NCBI GenBank assembly: GCA_933207985.1
Contig: OW240921.1
Span: forward strand, 2,786,769-2,850,768
Length of the DNA stretch: 64,000 nt
Source: Pelobates cultripes
Taxonomy: Eukaryota; Chordata; Amphibia; Anura; Pelobatidae
Reading direction: 5' to 3'
Shown here in pieces: positions 31,700 through 41,764 of this stretch. A model generated the notes under the pieces. The model was given only the letters and a program-made list of their open reading frames with translations. It had not been told where the DNA came from and searched no databases. Positions within the stretch are counted from its first letter, which is position 1. The number at the start of each line of letters is the position of its first letter. The position numbers and the translations under genes were made by a program.

Positions 31700-31709
31700 A
31701 CGACAGGGC
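31700..31709 (+). other. Self-primer binding site
   Basis: ACGACAGGGC lies two bases after the LTR end. It is perfectly complementary to 31418-31427 in the LTR. It does not begin with TGG, so it does not look like a tRNA 3'-CCA site. Self-priming is known for the Tf1/sushi group. Confidence 0.65.
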
Positions 31710-32385
31710 CATAGATCCTGTAGAATTGTGTAAGCACATAGCTGCTTGTGAAAGGAAACTGGAGGATAATGATCACCGCATGGATCAATTTGCCCAGGCC
31801 TTCAGTACGCTTCTTACTCGTACAGTGCATCTGCAACCTGCGGCTGCTCCTTCTGTCTCACCTCCGCCTTGTGTACCTCTGCCTATAGTATACAAGGCAC
31901 CAACTATCGCTCTATCTCCTCCTCTGCATTTTGAAGGTAATTTCCAAGAATGCCGGGGATTCCTTAACCAAATAGAGTATCATTTTGAGGCCTCACTGGG
32001 ATCTTTTCCCACAGACAGAGCTAAAATTGCTTACCTGATGAATCAATTAAAAGGTAAAGCCTTAGCTTGGGCCAATCCATTATGGGAGAGTAATAGGAGT
32101 TTGACACACAATTACCAGGAGTTTATTACGAAATTTAAACTTACGTTTGAACCATTAGGCAGGGAGGAAGACGCCTCTACTGCCCTGATCCATATCAGAC
32201 AAGGGAACCAGTCTATCTCGGAGTATGCCATAGAATTTCGTACCCTAGCTTCTGAGGTAGACTGGACTAATTGTGGGTTAATCTCTGCATTTAAAAAGGG
32301 ACTATCTGAAACTATGCTAGATGAGATTGCCGCCAAAGACTTAATGAATTTATCACTTTTGTTATGCAAATTGATAATACATTGA
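31710..32385 (+). pseudogene. Ty3/sushi gag
   Basis: The open frame to 32385 encodes the matrix/capsid part. There is an N-terminal E-R-K-L-E-D-N-D-H-R-M-D-Q-F coiled segment, a proline-rich linker, and then the Gag core (F-E-G-N-F-Q-E-C-R-G-F-L-N-Q and L-K-G-K-A-L-A-W-A-N-P-L-W-E). A frameshift near 32340 moves the downstream zinc knuckle to another frame. Confidence 0.88.
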
Positions 32386-33032
32386 GAACCAGAGAAGCTA
32401 CTAGAAACAAGACCAGACACATGAATATTGCTTTAGCACCCCACTTCTCCAAACCTATTGTCCCTGAATTTCCTGTACTGTCCGAACCCGAACCCATGCA
32501 GTTGGGGGTCACTAGACTGTTAGAAGCAGAAAGACAATATAGGAGAAAAGAAGGCCTATGTCTATACTGCGGTAGAAAAGGACATATGAGAAACAATTGT
32601 CCCATACGTCTGGAAAACTACCGCACCTTAAGGGGACAGGTTTTAGGTGTAATGGAAACATCATCTGGAATGGATAAAAATAGGTTTCTCCTTGATATTT
32701 CTATTGCCTTTGAAAAGAAGAACTTTTCATGCAAAGCCGTGATGGATTCAGGTGCCGCTGGAAACTTCATCGAAGTTCAATTTGTTAAAGGTTATACTAT
32801 ACCTATCAAGGAGAGACTATCACCCCGAGCTGTTGAAGCTATTGATGGGAGACCACTCTCACAACCATTGATTACACACGAAACCTTACCCATTAATTTG
32901 TCCATCGGTGCCTTACATAAGGAAGAGATTACATTTCAGGTTGTTGCATCCCCTTCCTGTCCGATCATATTAGGTTTCCATGGCTTAACAAGCATAACCC
33001 TCATATTGACTGGGCTAATGTGGAAATATTAG
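32364..33032 (+). pseudogene. Ty3 zinc knuckle and aspartic protease
   Basis: In one 222-codon frame there is a CCHC knuckle (C-L-Y-C-G-R-K-G-H-M-R-N-N-C) at about residue 70. It is followed by a retropepsin with A-V-M-D-S-G-A-A-G-N-F-I and P-I-I-L-G-F. The frame breaks after L-G-F, where the sister copy continues P-W-L-S. It would mature Gag-Pol. Confidence 0.88.
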
Positions 33033-33059
33033 AATGGGGTAAGGATTGCTATGAAAGGT

Positions 33060-33835
33060 GAATATTAAATGTTGCCAAAAGAGTGGGCACTATTGGACCC
33101 ACTAGTACACCTAAAACCCGGAAATCCCTATACAGTACCAAGACATTAAAGAAGTATTCAGCAAAACTCGGTCGAATACTCTACCTCCTCACAGACCTTG
33201 TGACTGTTCCATTAATTTACTACCCGGCGCTGTGCCACCTAAGGGAGCAGTCTATGCTCTGTCACCTCAGGAGAGTAGAGTAATGGAGGAATATATTAGG
33301 GATTCATTGAATAAAGGCCACATACGAAAATCATCCTCGCCTGCTGGGGCAGGATTCTTTTTTGTATCTAAAAAGGATGGTGAAATGCACCCATGTATCG
33401 ATTACAGGACATTGAACAAAATCACCATTAAGAACGCCTACCCCATTCCTCTTATTGCTGAATTATTTGATAGACTCCAAGGCTCTAAAGTATTTACTAA
33501 GCTTGATCTTAGAAGTGCTTACAATTTAGTGAGACTCAAGGAAAACCACGAGACTGCATTCAATACCAGAAGTGGGCACTATGAATATCTAGTGATGCCA
33601 TTCGGGTTGTGCAATGCTCCAGCGGTTTCCCAAGATTTCATAAATGATGTACTCAGGGATTACATTTACTCGTTTGTCTTGGTCTATCTGGATGATATCC
33701 ATAATTATTCTCCTGACATTCAGACTCACCACGATCACGTTAGACAAGTTCTGCAGACCTTGTTAAAGAATCAACTTTATTGTAAATTAGAAAAATGCAT
33801 CTTTGACCAATCTGAAGTATAGTTTTTGTGATATA
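33060..33835 (+). pseudogene. Ty3 reverse transcriptase
   Basis: The frame 33232-33822 holds the fingers ([17 protein letters not shown]), [10 protein letters not shown], the first catalytic Asp in [20 protein letters not shown], and the catalytic Y-L-D-D at around residue 158. A stop ends it at the start of the thumb (33822). The palm triad is intact, but the polyprotein is broken on both sides. Confidence 0.92.
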
Positions 33836-34660
33836 ATATTTCTGCCTTGGGGATTCAGATGGATCATGGATCCTAAAAAGCTGCAATCGGTTCTACAATG
33901 GCCTTTACCCACTGGGTTGAAAGCCATTCAAAGGTTATCATAATAATAATAATAATAATAAAGGTTCATTGGTTTTGCCAATTATTATAGAAGGTTTATA
34001 AAGATTTTCTTCAGTAATAGCCCCCATCACCAATATGACACGCAAAGGGATTAGCAGTACGATATGATCTAAGGAGGCTATAGAAGCCTTTGAAACTCTC
34101 AAACAGCGATTTGCCTCCGCCGACATATTGATACATCCTGACACCAGTAAACCTTTCATACTGGAAGTTGATGCATCAGAGACAGAGGTAGGGGCAGTTC
34201 TCTCCCTGAGGAGAGCAAGGATACTCCATTGCATCCTTGTGGTTACTTCTCTAGAAGGTTGTCTCCTGCCGAGCGCAATTAGGATATTGGCAATAGNNNN
34301 NNNNNNNNNNNNNNNNNNNNNNNNNNNNNNNNNNNNNNNNNNNNNNNNNNNNNNNNNNNNNNNNNNNNNNNNNNNNNNNNNNNNNNNNNNNNNNNNGGAA
34401 TTGTTGGCCATTATTCTAGCTCTCAAGGAGTGGCGACATCTTGTAGAGGGTTCCAAGGACCCCCTTTTGATTATTCCTGATCACAAAAACCTGGCTTACA
34501 TAGGAGATGCTAAACGATTGTCTTCTAGACAAGCTAGGTGGTCTCTGTTCCTTTCTCACTTTAATTTTCTTATTACTTATAGACCTGGTTCTAAAAATGT
34601 CAAGGCTGATGCCTTATCCAGACAGTTTGATACTGAGTCTATACAAGAGCAAGAAAAGTC
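33836..34660 (+). pseudogene. Ty3 RT connection and RNase H, with gap
   Basis: Readable blocks include [14 protein letters not shown] (RNase H first Asp), and after the gap [17 protein letters not shown], then D-H-K-N-L-A-Y-I and A-D-A-L-S-R. A short (AAT)n run at 33942-33960 interrupts the connection domain. The gap at 34297-34396 hides about 33 codons. Confidence 0.86.
34297..34396. other. Assembly gap (100 N)
   Basis: 100 undetermined bases within RNase H. The frames on each side agree with about 100 bp being missing. Confidence 0.99.
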
Positions 34661-34759
34661 CCATATCATTCCTCCGGAATGTATCATTGCTTCCACTATC
34701 CTTTCATTGTCCTCTCTGCTGCTTGGCTCCATCATGGAGGCTCAGTCTCAGCTGCCCTG

Positions 34760-35810
34760 CGGTAAACCTCAGGACAAATTGTTCGTTCCATTGGGGGAAA
34801 GGGTTAATATCATGAAGGTGTTTCACGACAATGTGTCTGCTGGTCACCCAGGTATTAATAAATCCACTTCTGCTACCATGAGGTAATTCTGGTGGGATTC
34901 CCTCAGGAAGGATGTTAAGGAGTATGTGCAGGCTTGTTCTGTTTGTGCGGTTTCCAAAGTACCTCATAAACTCCCTTGTGGCTTGTTACAACCTCTTCCC
35001 GTTCCTGAGGTCCCATGGTCCCGTTGTCTATGGATTTCATTGTAGAACTTCCTAGTTCTAATGGTTATACCACTATTCTCATGGTTGCTGACCGTTTTTC
35101 TAAAATGGCTCACTTCATCCCTCTCAAGAAATTACCGTCATCTCAAGACTTGGTACTGATCTTTATACGTGAGATTGTCCGTCTGCATTGCATTCCTCAC
35201 AATATTGTATCTGATAGAGGTTCTCAGTTTGTATCCCGGTTTTGGAGGGCTTTCAATAAGCAATTGGGGATTGCATTATCTTTTTCATCCTCTTACCATC
35301 CCCATGGTACAGCTGAGAGGGCTAACCAGCCTTTGGATACTTGCGTTCTTTCGTTAATAACACTCAAGACAATTGGCCCGAATTATTACCATGGGCCAAG
35401 TTTGCCAGGAACAATGCTGACCATGACTCCTCTGGGCATAGTCATTTTTTTGTTAAAAATGGCCAGCATCCTACTGTCCTACCAGCTGTTTCTTCTGATA
35501 CGGCTATTCCTGCTTTGGATGACCGTCTGGCTTCCATCCGTGATATCTGGGTTAAAGTTCAATCTGCTCTGGGTACTGCTGCTGACCCTTTCAAGCATTT
35601 TGCTGATACACATCGAGGTGTCAACCCTGTTTACCAAGTGGGTGAGAATGTTTGGTTATCTTCTCATAACATCAGGCAAGTCCCTAGCATGAAATTGGCT
35701 CCTATGTTCCTTGGACCTTTTCGTGTCCTTCGTAGGATCAATCCTGTTGCGTACTCTCTGGCCTTTCCGGACTCCTTGAAAATTCCTCAAACCTCTTGTT
35801 TGCAATAAAT
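34760..35810 (+). pseudogene. Ty3 integrase
   Basis: An HHCC zinc-binding region (H-P-G-I-N-K then C-S-V-C) is followed by the DDE core. The core has S-M-D-F-I-V-E-L-P (first Asp), V-S-D-R-G-S-Q-F (second Asp) and G-T-A-E-R-A-N-Q (Glu). A Y-Q-V-G-E-N-V-W-L-S block and a G-P-F-R-V-L-R-R block typical of the GPY/F module are near 35630-35740. A stop at about 34883 and frame changes near 35000 and 35350 inactivate it. Confidence 0.9.
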
Positions 35811-35829
35811 ATACTGTTTCATGTGTCCC

Positions 35830-36050
35830 TCCTCCTCCCTTAGTTGTTTCTGGACAGGAAGAGTATGAGGTCTCCTCCATAATTGATTCCAGATTTTTTC
35901 GGGGCACTTTACAGTACTTGGTGGATTGGAAAGGTTATGGACCAGCCGATCATTCTTGGGTTCCGGCATCTGATATACATGCTGGCCGCAAGATTCGCTA
36001 TTTTCACGCCAAATTTCCTCTCAAGCCTGGTCTTGCCCCCCCGGTGGGCG
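35830..36050 (+). pseudogene. Integrase C-terminal chromodomain
   Basis: The translation gives L-Q-Y-L-V-D-W-K-G-Y-G-P-A-D-H-S-W-V-P-A-S-D-I. This is a chromodomain core (Y-L-V-x-W-K-G-Y and the S-W-x-P block). Chromodomains direct integration to particular histone marks and define the chromovirus lineage that includes sushi elements. Confidence 0.9.
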
Positions 36051-36069
36051 TTCTTCAGGTGGGGGGTAA

Positions 36070-36565
36070 TGTCACGTATTTATCCGCTTATAAAAATGTG
36101 GTTAATGACATTTACTGTCCACACAGGAAAAGTTGTGCCGAGCAGCAACCAAATCCACAGAAGGGTTAATGCTGAGCAGCAATTATGCAAATGGTAACCT
36201 GGTAACTGCTTTGGGGTCAAAGGCCGGTTACAGCCTATCAGATCTAGAGGAGGGGTATTTAGGCCCAGTTCTCATCCTGCTCAATGCCCTGTCGTGGTTT
36301 CCCTTGTGGTTGTCCGAGAGCGCGTTATTGATTCTAGTAATTCTGGTTATTTGACTTTGGCATTGTTTTTGACTTCCCTGTTTTCTGGCATCCCTGACTC
36401 TTGGCTTTTCCTTATCATTGTGTCTCTTTCTGTTTCCCTTGACCTCAGCTATTCCTGACTATTCTTTGGTACATTAGTCCGGCCATTCTAGGGTCCGGTA
36501 TACGTTACCTATCAGTCCTCTGTGTTATACAATTCTACGTGCTGGATAATTTTGTAACCCTGACA
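36070..36565 (+). repeat. 3' LTR of the Ty3 element
   Basis: 496 bp matching 31201-31697 end to end. A short purine run (AGGTGGGGGG) just upstream serves as polypurine tract. Confidence 0.92.
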
Positions 36566-36760
36566 ATGACATAATGGTCATAACTGAAACCTGGTGGGAT
36601 GAGACACATGACTGGGCAGTTAACTTAAATGGGTACACACTATTTAGAAAGTATAGGAAAAACAAGAAGGGTGGTGGGGTATGTTTGTATGTCAACCATG
36701 ATCAAGGCCAATTTCAATAAGATAAGAGCAGCTTTACAATATTTTGACTGACAAATGTTT
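36566..36760 (+). pseudogene. CR1 ORF2 endonuclease, continued
   Basis: The reading resumes immediately after the Ty3 element with D-I-M-V-I-T-E-T-W-W-D-E-T-H, the catalytic Glu-containing E-T-W motif of AP-type endonucleases, then G-G-G-V-C-L-Y-V. It is lost to stops by about 36720. Confidence 0.85.
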
Positions 36761-36784
36761 TAGTGAATAAAACCCTGAGGACAA

Positions 36785-37085
36785 ATGGAATATCTTCAAA
36801 CAAATATTAGAAATTTACATTTCTCAGAATGTAAAATTGCACCGGAGGATTGGAGACAGGCAGCTGTGATTCCTATATTCAAAAAGGGCTCAAAATCCTT
36901 GCCTGGAAATTATAGACATGTGACCTTAACTTCTGTGGCTGGGAAAGTATTTGAAAGGTTATTAAGGGATAATATTCAGGAATTCATCTGGAAGAACACC
37001 GTTATTAGCGTTAATCAGCATGATTATATGAAACCAAGGCATTTGATACGGTTCCTCAAAATATGGACCTACTATGGATCCTTTA
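36785..37085 (+). pseudogene. CR1 reverse transcriptase, fragment with internal deletion
   Basis: The frame gives E-D-W-R-Q-A-A-V-I-P-I-F-K-K-G-S, G-N-Y-R-H-V-T-L-T-S-V and V-N-Q-H-D-Y-M-K, the first RT blocks of CR1-group LINEs. Directly afterwards another frame reads A-F-D-T-V-P-Q, which in intact elements lies ~25 residues further on. The catalytic F-A-D-D region is absent. Confidence 0.85.
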
Positions 37086-37476
37086 ATTTATTGTGGTAAA
37101 GAGACCCTATTTGTGCCTATTGGGACTCGGAACAATGGTCTTCGAACAGTCAAAGTGAGTTGAAGTGGGTCAAAGAAGTTGAAGTAGTCGAAGTGGTCGC
37201 CATTCGATATTCGAACACATGGCAGCAACCATCTTAAGCCACGAGTGCCATGAGTGGTGTTTGGTCGTTGAGCTCATGGAACTCAAATGGGACACGCAAT
37301 GGCACAAACACCCCTGATCAGTTGCCTTGCATGGTACTTCGGCTATTCAAACGGGATTCGAACGGGGTTCGGTGAATCGAAGCACACAAACAAGGGACAC
37401 ACATTGACTGTGTTCATTCACCATTAAGTTTGGTAATTAGCACGGTACTTCAACGATTTGCAATAGACCGGCTGAA
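37086..37476. other. Unassigned sequence rich in TTCGAA motifs
   Basis: No gene. It starts at TGTGGTAAAGAG (37092) and contains many TCGAAC/GTTCGA motifs. It may be the diverged 5' part of the LTR whose recognised part follows at 37477. Confidence 0.4.
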
Positions 37477-38132
37477 AAGCCTAATTCTCTGGAACTGTTT
37501 TGGGCATTAAACCATGCGTGCAGTCGGTCAAAAAGAGACTTCCAGGAATTTCCTGAACCCCTGCTCTGGTCTGGGTGATTTGTGAATATGTTGTTCACCC
37601 AGATTAGGGATGTGACTTTTATGGGGATATGTTGTTGTAGCGGAGAGGTAGTAGAATCCACAGTATCTCCGCTGGGTTACAGGAACAGCATAAAATAATC
37701 CAAGGAAATAAATACAGCATACAATAATCCCGGTAGCGTTGTAAGAATCCTTCCCTCTCAAGAACTAGACGACACATAGGCTGGGAGTCAACTGAGCTTT
37801 TAATCATTTATGGGATTCCCCATGCAAGGGGTTTCCCTACTGACATTCCAAGGGTGGTACAGTAGGGGACTACATGGGGAACTGAACAACCCGGATATTT
37901 CTCCCACCATGCACTGCTGCACGAGAGGGATACTCCCACTAGAATATACAGTTAAGTGGATTATCCCTCCGTGCAGCAGAACTGACATTTTACATTAAAA
38001 TGCATAACTTCCAATATTCCCTTTATTTAAACGAATGGACGTTCGGTAGATAGCTGGGGACTGAGTGCACAGTTCGTGAGAATACTGCTCAGATCCCAGC
38101 ATAACTAACCGAACACCGCATGAATCACACAT

Positions 38133-39187
38133 TGTAACGGATCGCCTGGCACCCCGACTGGGTACCTCCGTTAAAGGATGATCCTAGCGCTTCCTGAGGA
38201 CTCCAAGCACTGCAGCAGACACCACAACCACCGAACCAGAGAAGCATATGAATCCTCTCAAGCATATGAATGCTGTAGACAGTTGAATAGGAACCATACG
38301 AATAGGTTTACTCTCCTAGCAGTCAAACTGGAACAGCATACAATAAATCCTTCCCCCAATAATGAGACAACACTTCACTTTGAGGGTTAAAACAGGAACA
38401 CCAGTGCTGGCACACCCAGCCTGGTTTTTATTACAATCCACAAAACATAGTACTGCCCACAGGGTTTTGCAGAACCACCAATAAACACATTACAACACAT
38501 ACAATGCAAGTACAGCAGCCAATCAGATACAATGGGACAATAGAAACACACCCAGCATATTCCTCCCCTCTGCTTAGGAGATAATTGAGTCAATTACTGT
38601 ATCTACTCAATTATCTCCAAGCTGAAAAGTTACTTTTTGTACATTTTTATAACTTTGTGAGTTAACATCGTACATACATAAAACTTACATTTTCATAATC
38701 AATCCATTCAGGGGAACAACATATTAAAAATGGCACGAATCAGACCAGGGGTTCAAAAGTTAAGGGAAAGTCCTTTGTGACTAAATGAAGCATGGCTTTC
38801 TGGCCCAAACCAGTTTCAGAGTCTTCTATCCTGGAGATAAGTAATTCAATTATCTCCCAGGACAGACACAAGACTCCATTAAGCACATGGTTGCAAAAGA
38901 CACAAAACACTTTAAAATACATAAAGTCACATTTTATACATAAAACACAGACATGTCACATATCCCCAGATAGCTGGGATCTGAGCGCACAAAACTACCG
39001 AATAGCGCTCAGATCCTATTCACACAGTTCAATTGCCATGGAGCCAAAGTCTTTAACTACACGAATGGGCTCCATGGCATAGCTATCTGGGTTAACACAT
39101 TCACATAAAGTCTAGTCCATAGTCCAAAGGCAAGAGGCGGGCAAGCAGCCCCCTCCAAGGACACGTGGCGAGGCCGGTTTCGCCACA
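38133..39187 (-). repeat. 3' LTR of the family-A element
   Basis: Collinear with the 5' LTR apart from the insertion there. It ends TGTGGCGAAACC/..CCGTTACA. Some 87 bp of it encode the C-terminal end of the internal ORF. Confidence 0.92.
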
Positions 39188-40981
39188 TTTCTCCCCTTTA
39201 CCATCCAGACTAACAGGGTATCTGACCTCCTGCCGGTCAGTGCCCTGGTTAGTCCAGCAACCCACCCACGAAGCACAAACAGCAATACAGCCCACCCACA
39301 ATAACTGGTTACTACACCTGGATAAAATAGCAACTTGTCCATGTCCAGGTGCCTCACCACGGCTGTGCGGGGGGCTGGTAGACTGCCTTGGTGGGCTGCT
39401 GAGTGGGCAGAGACCAGCGGTACTCTGCCCGGGTGCCAGCGCTACCACTGAAGTAGCCTGGTTGGAGCCTGGTTGTGGGAGGGGGAGACCGACTGTCTCC
39501 CCTCTGGATACACTGCTCTGTGGCTGGGGGACAGGACCGACCGCCCCTACCCCTGGTGCTGCAAGTGCAGAGACTACGGTCCCATCTGCATAGTTGTGGG
39601 GCTTAACATCTCCCCTTGGTGGGTTAGGCTGCCGCTGGAGAGAGGGTGTAACAAGCTCCTCTCTCTGAACTGTAGACTGCCGCTGGGGAGAGGGGGTAAC
39701 CTGCTCCTCTCCCTGACACTCTCTTTGTTGGTGGAGAGGGGGACCAACTGTCTCCCCTTTCAATATTTTGTCCTGCGGCTGGGGTGAAAGACAGACTGTC
39801 TCCGCTTCCTGCAGGACACACTGCCGCTGGGGAGGAAGGACTGCACCTTCCGTTCCCTGGGAAAAAGACTGCCACTGGGGAGGAAGGACCGCACCTTCAG
39901 CTCCCTGGGGTACACACTGCCACTGGGGAGAAAGGACGGCACCTTCAGCTCCCTGGGGTACACACTGCTGCTGGGGAGGAATGACGACACCTTTGGCTCC
40001 CTGGGATACACACTGCCGCTGGGGAGTAAGGACGGCACCTTCTGCTCCCTGGGATACACACTGCCGCTGGGGAGGGAGGAAGGCACCTTCTGCTCCCTGG
40101 GGTACACACTGCCGCTGGGGAGGAAGGACGACACCTTCAGCTCCCTGGGATGCACACTGCCGCTGGGGAGGAAGGACGACACCTTCAGCTCCCTGGGATA
40201 CATACTGCCGCTGGGGATCTGGGCTGACTGCCCAGCATCCCTGTAGGGCCGGTAGAGAGACAGCCGTCCCATCTCTACCTGCCATCGGTGGGTCTTCCCA
40301 GGACCAGTGTATGAGGTCCCCTACTTCTGCAACTGGTAGTGAAGCAGTGGGGACCTCGGCTGCGTTTTCCCAGCTGTAGGTTGGCAGGTCTGGGTCCGCC
40401 ACCCAGTTTTCCTGTTCTGCGCCTATGCTCTGCGGCTGACATGAGTTCAGTAGTTCCACATAGTCCATCTCTAGCTCTCGTTCCATGGCAGCCAAACGGT
40501 GGAGGTCTTGTCCCAGTCCCATAGATCTCGGGCCCTGTACCATCTCACCCCGGTAATAAAAGATAGCCCAGTACCGTGACTCTGCTGGACTGCCAAAGTC
40601 GACGTCTTCTGCTAAGGCCTTCCACAACAGGCCAGGGCTAGTGTAGTTCTCCCCCTCTGGCTGGATGCCCTCTGCCCTCCACGTCTCTGGCTGGACAGTG
40701 CACCACCACAGTGCCCGGTATGAGGCCTCAAGGCTCAGTTCCCTTTCCACGAGGTACTCAAGTTGTCTGACCTGCTGCCCTCCGGGTTGGTCTCCCAGAA
40801 GCGGCATCCGCCAGGCCATTTGTTCCTCCAACTGGTATGCGACATCAGGAATGTGCTGCTGCCGTTGATACTGGACTTCCTCCAGGGCATTGTACCATAG
40901 TTCTTGCCGGGCAATATCTCTCCAGTCCAATTCACTCTCTTCCTCAGATGTGCGTGTTGCCCAAGGATCCACGAACCCCAT
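39101..40981 (-). CDS. 626-codon ORF of the family-A element, function unknown
   Basis: This is the only long frame of the element, uninterrupted. Residues 1-~200 are acidic and tryptophan-rich (ESELDWRDIARQELWYNALE; EASYRALWWCTVQPETWRAE), with charged helices suggestive of a coiled coil. About 255-385 is eight tandem 16-residue units around GAEGAVLPPQRQCVPQ. Less regular proline/glutamine repeats follow (PSPQRQSTVQREELVTPS). Near the C-terminus a hydrophobic stretch, LLWVGCIAVCASWVGCW, could be a membrane segment. The last ~29 codons lie in the LTR. There is no zinc knuckle, protease or RT. A Gag-like or accessory role is inference; I do not recognise a family. Confidence 0.75.
   Translation of the reverse strand: MGFVDPWATRTSEEESELDWRDIARQELWYNALEEVQYQRQQHIPDVAYQLEEQMAWRMPLLGDQPGGQQVRQLEYLVERELSLEASYRALWWCTVQPETWRAEGIQPEGENYTSPGLLWKALAEDVDFGSPAESRYWAIFYYRGEMVQGPRSMGLGQDLHRLAAMERELEMDYVELLNSCQPQSIGAEQENWVADPDLPTYSWENAAEVPTASLPVAEVGDLIHWSWEDPPMAGRDGTAVSLPALQGCWAVSPDPQRQYVSQGAEGVVLPPQRQCASQGAEGVVLPPQRQCVPQGAEGAFLPPQRQCVSQGAEGAVLTPQRQCVSQGAKGVVIPPQQQCVPQGAEGAVLSPQWQCVPQGAEGAVLPPQWQSFSQGTEGAVLPPQRQCVLQEAETVCLSPQPQDKILKGETVGPPLHQQRECQGEEQVTPSPQRQSTVQREELVTPSLQRQPNPPRGDVKPHNYADGTVVSALAAPGVGAVGPVPQPQSSVSRGETVGLPLPQPGSNQATSVVALAPGQSTAGLCPLSSPPRQSTSPPHSRGEAPGHGQVAILSRCSNQLLWVGCIAVCASWVGCWTNQGTDRQEVRYPVSLDGKGEKCGETGLATCPWRGLLARLLPLDYGLDFM
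39188..39199 (-). other. Polypurine tract
   Basis: On the minus strand AAAGGGGAGAAA abuts the 3' LTR, the usual primer for plus-strand DNA synthesis in LTR retrotransposons. Confidence 0.85.
39821..40220 (-). repeat. 48-bp coding minisatellite
   Basis: Eight full units start every 48 bp (CTGCCGCTGGGGAGGAAGG on the plus strand at 39821, 39869, 39917, 39965, 40013, 40061, 40109, 40157), plus a partial ninth at 40205. All are in frame with the 626-codon ORF. Confidence 0.95.
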
Positions 40982-41244
40982 TTCCCCAAATCTTTATGTA
41001 GACAGGGACGCTGTATGAACACTAGCGTCGCCTTCAATTTGTAAATCCAAACGAACTGTGTCTCTGAGCTGCTTTACCTCGCACTAGGACGTCATCCAAT
41101 CTTCGCCAGAGCCTTCCATACTTGTCTGCTCCAAGTCGCTGGATACCTCTGCTCCCAGGGGCGCTGCACGTGTGCTAGCGTTGCCCTCAATTTGTAACTC
41201 CACGAACGGTGTCTCTGAGCTGCTTTACCTCGCACTAGGACACC
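40982..41244 (-). other. 5' untranslated leader of the family-A element
   Basis: Between the primer-binding site and the ORF. It contains two related ~60-bp blocks (TTACCTCGCACTAGGAC at 41077 and 41225 on the plus strand), an internal duplication of about 150 bp. Confidence 0.7.
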
Positions 41245-41262
41245 ATCCCACCGCTGCCACCA
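41245..41262 (-). other. tRNA-Leu-type primer-binding site
   Basis: On the minus strand TGGTGGCAGCGGTGGGAT starts one base after the 5' LTR. It is the complement of a CCA-ended 3' terminus, and from general knowledge it fits vertebrate tRNA-Leu of the AAG/TAG type over 18 nt. Confidence 0.8.
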
Positions 41263-41430
41263 ATGTAAAGGATCGCCTGGCACCCCGACTGGGTACCTCC
41301 GTTAAAGGATGCGCCTAGCGCTTCCTGAGGACTCCAAGCACTGCAGCAGACACCACAACCACCGAACCAGAGAAGCATATGAATCCTCTCAAGCATATGA
41401 ATGCTGTAGACAGTTGAATAGGAACCATAC

Positions 41431-41764
41431 TGTAACGGATCGCCTGGCACCCCGACTGGGTACCTCCGTTGAAAGATGCTCCTAGCGCTTCCTGAGGACT
41501 CCAAGCACTGCAGCAGACACCACAATCACCGAACCAGAGAAGCGTATACCTTCTCTCAAGCATATGAATGCTGTAGACAGTTGAATAGGAACCATACTGT
41601 AACGGATCGCCTGGCACCCCGACTGGGTACCTCCGTTGAAAGATGCTCCTAGCGCTTCCTGAGGACTCCAAGCACTGCAGCAGACACCACAATCACCGAA
41701 CCAGAGAAGCGTATACCTTCTCTCAAGCATATGAATGCTGTAGACAGTTGAATAGGAACCATAC
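41431..41764 (-). repeat. 167-bp tandem duplication at an LTR end
   Basis: 41431-41597 and the following 167 bp read the same, both ending GGAACCATAC. Near-identity implies a recent duplication. A second LTR insertion is excluded because only one LTR remainder and one CATAC follow. Confidence 0.85.

Larger units (their letters stand above)
31201..36565 (+). mobile_element. Full-length Ty3/Gypsy (sushi-type chromovirus) element
   Basis: Two LTRs of 497 and 496 bp (31201-31697 and 36070-36565, TG..CA) flank gag, protease, RT, RNase H, integrase and a C-terminal chromodomain, the arrangement of sushi-type chromoviruses. The target duplication is not clean in this AT-rich site. The coding region has several frameshifts and stops and a 100-N gap, so it is inactive, though better preserved than the copy at 1-2897. 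It sits in the endonuclease region of the CR1 LINE. Confidence 0.94.
28741..37085 (+). mobile_element. CR1-group LINE, split by two large insertions
   Basis: Segments in order are an ORF1 esterase-like domain (28797-29300), the start of an ORF2 endonuclease (31100-31200 and 36566-36720) and part of the RT (36785-37085). The LINE is contiguous only after removal of the hAT at 29309-31006 and the Ty3 element at 31201-36565. Reading continues from one flank to the other at both sites. Many stops and deletions mark it as old. Confidence 0.82.

Noticed and set aside
39821..40220. Regularly spaced 48-bp repeats considered as a CRISPR-like array
   Set aside because: Units are contiguous without spacers, in frame with an ORF, and the genome is eukaryotic.
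41598..41764. Second 167-bp LTR end read as a further nested LTR insertion
   Set aside because: A second insertion would leave another LTR remainder and another CATAC duplication downstream; only one is present, so a tandem duplication fits better.
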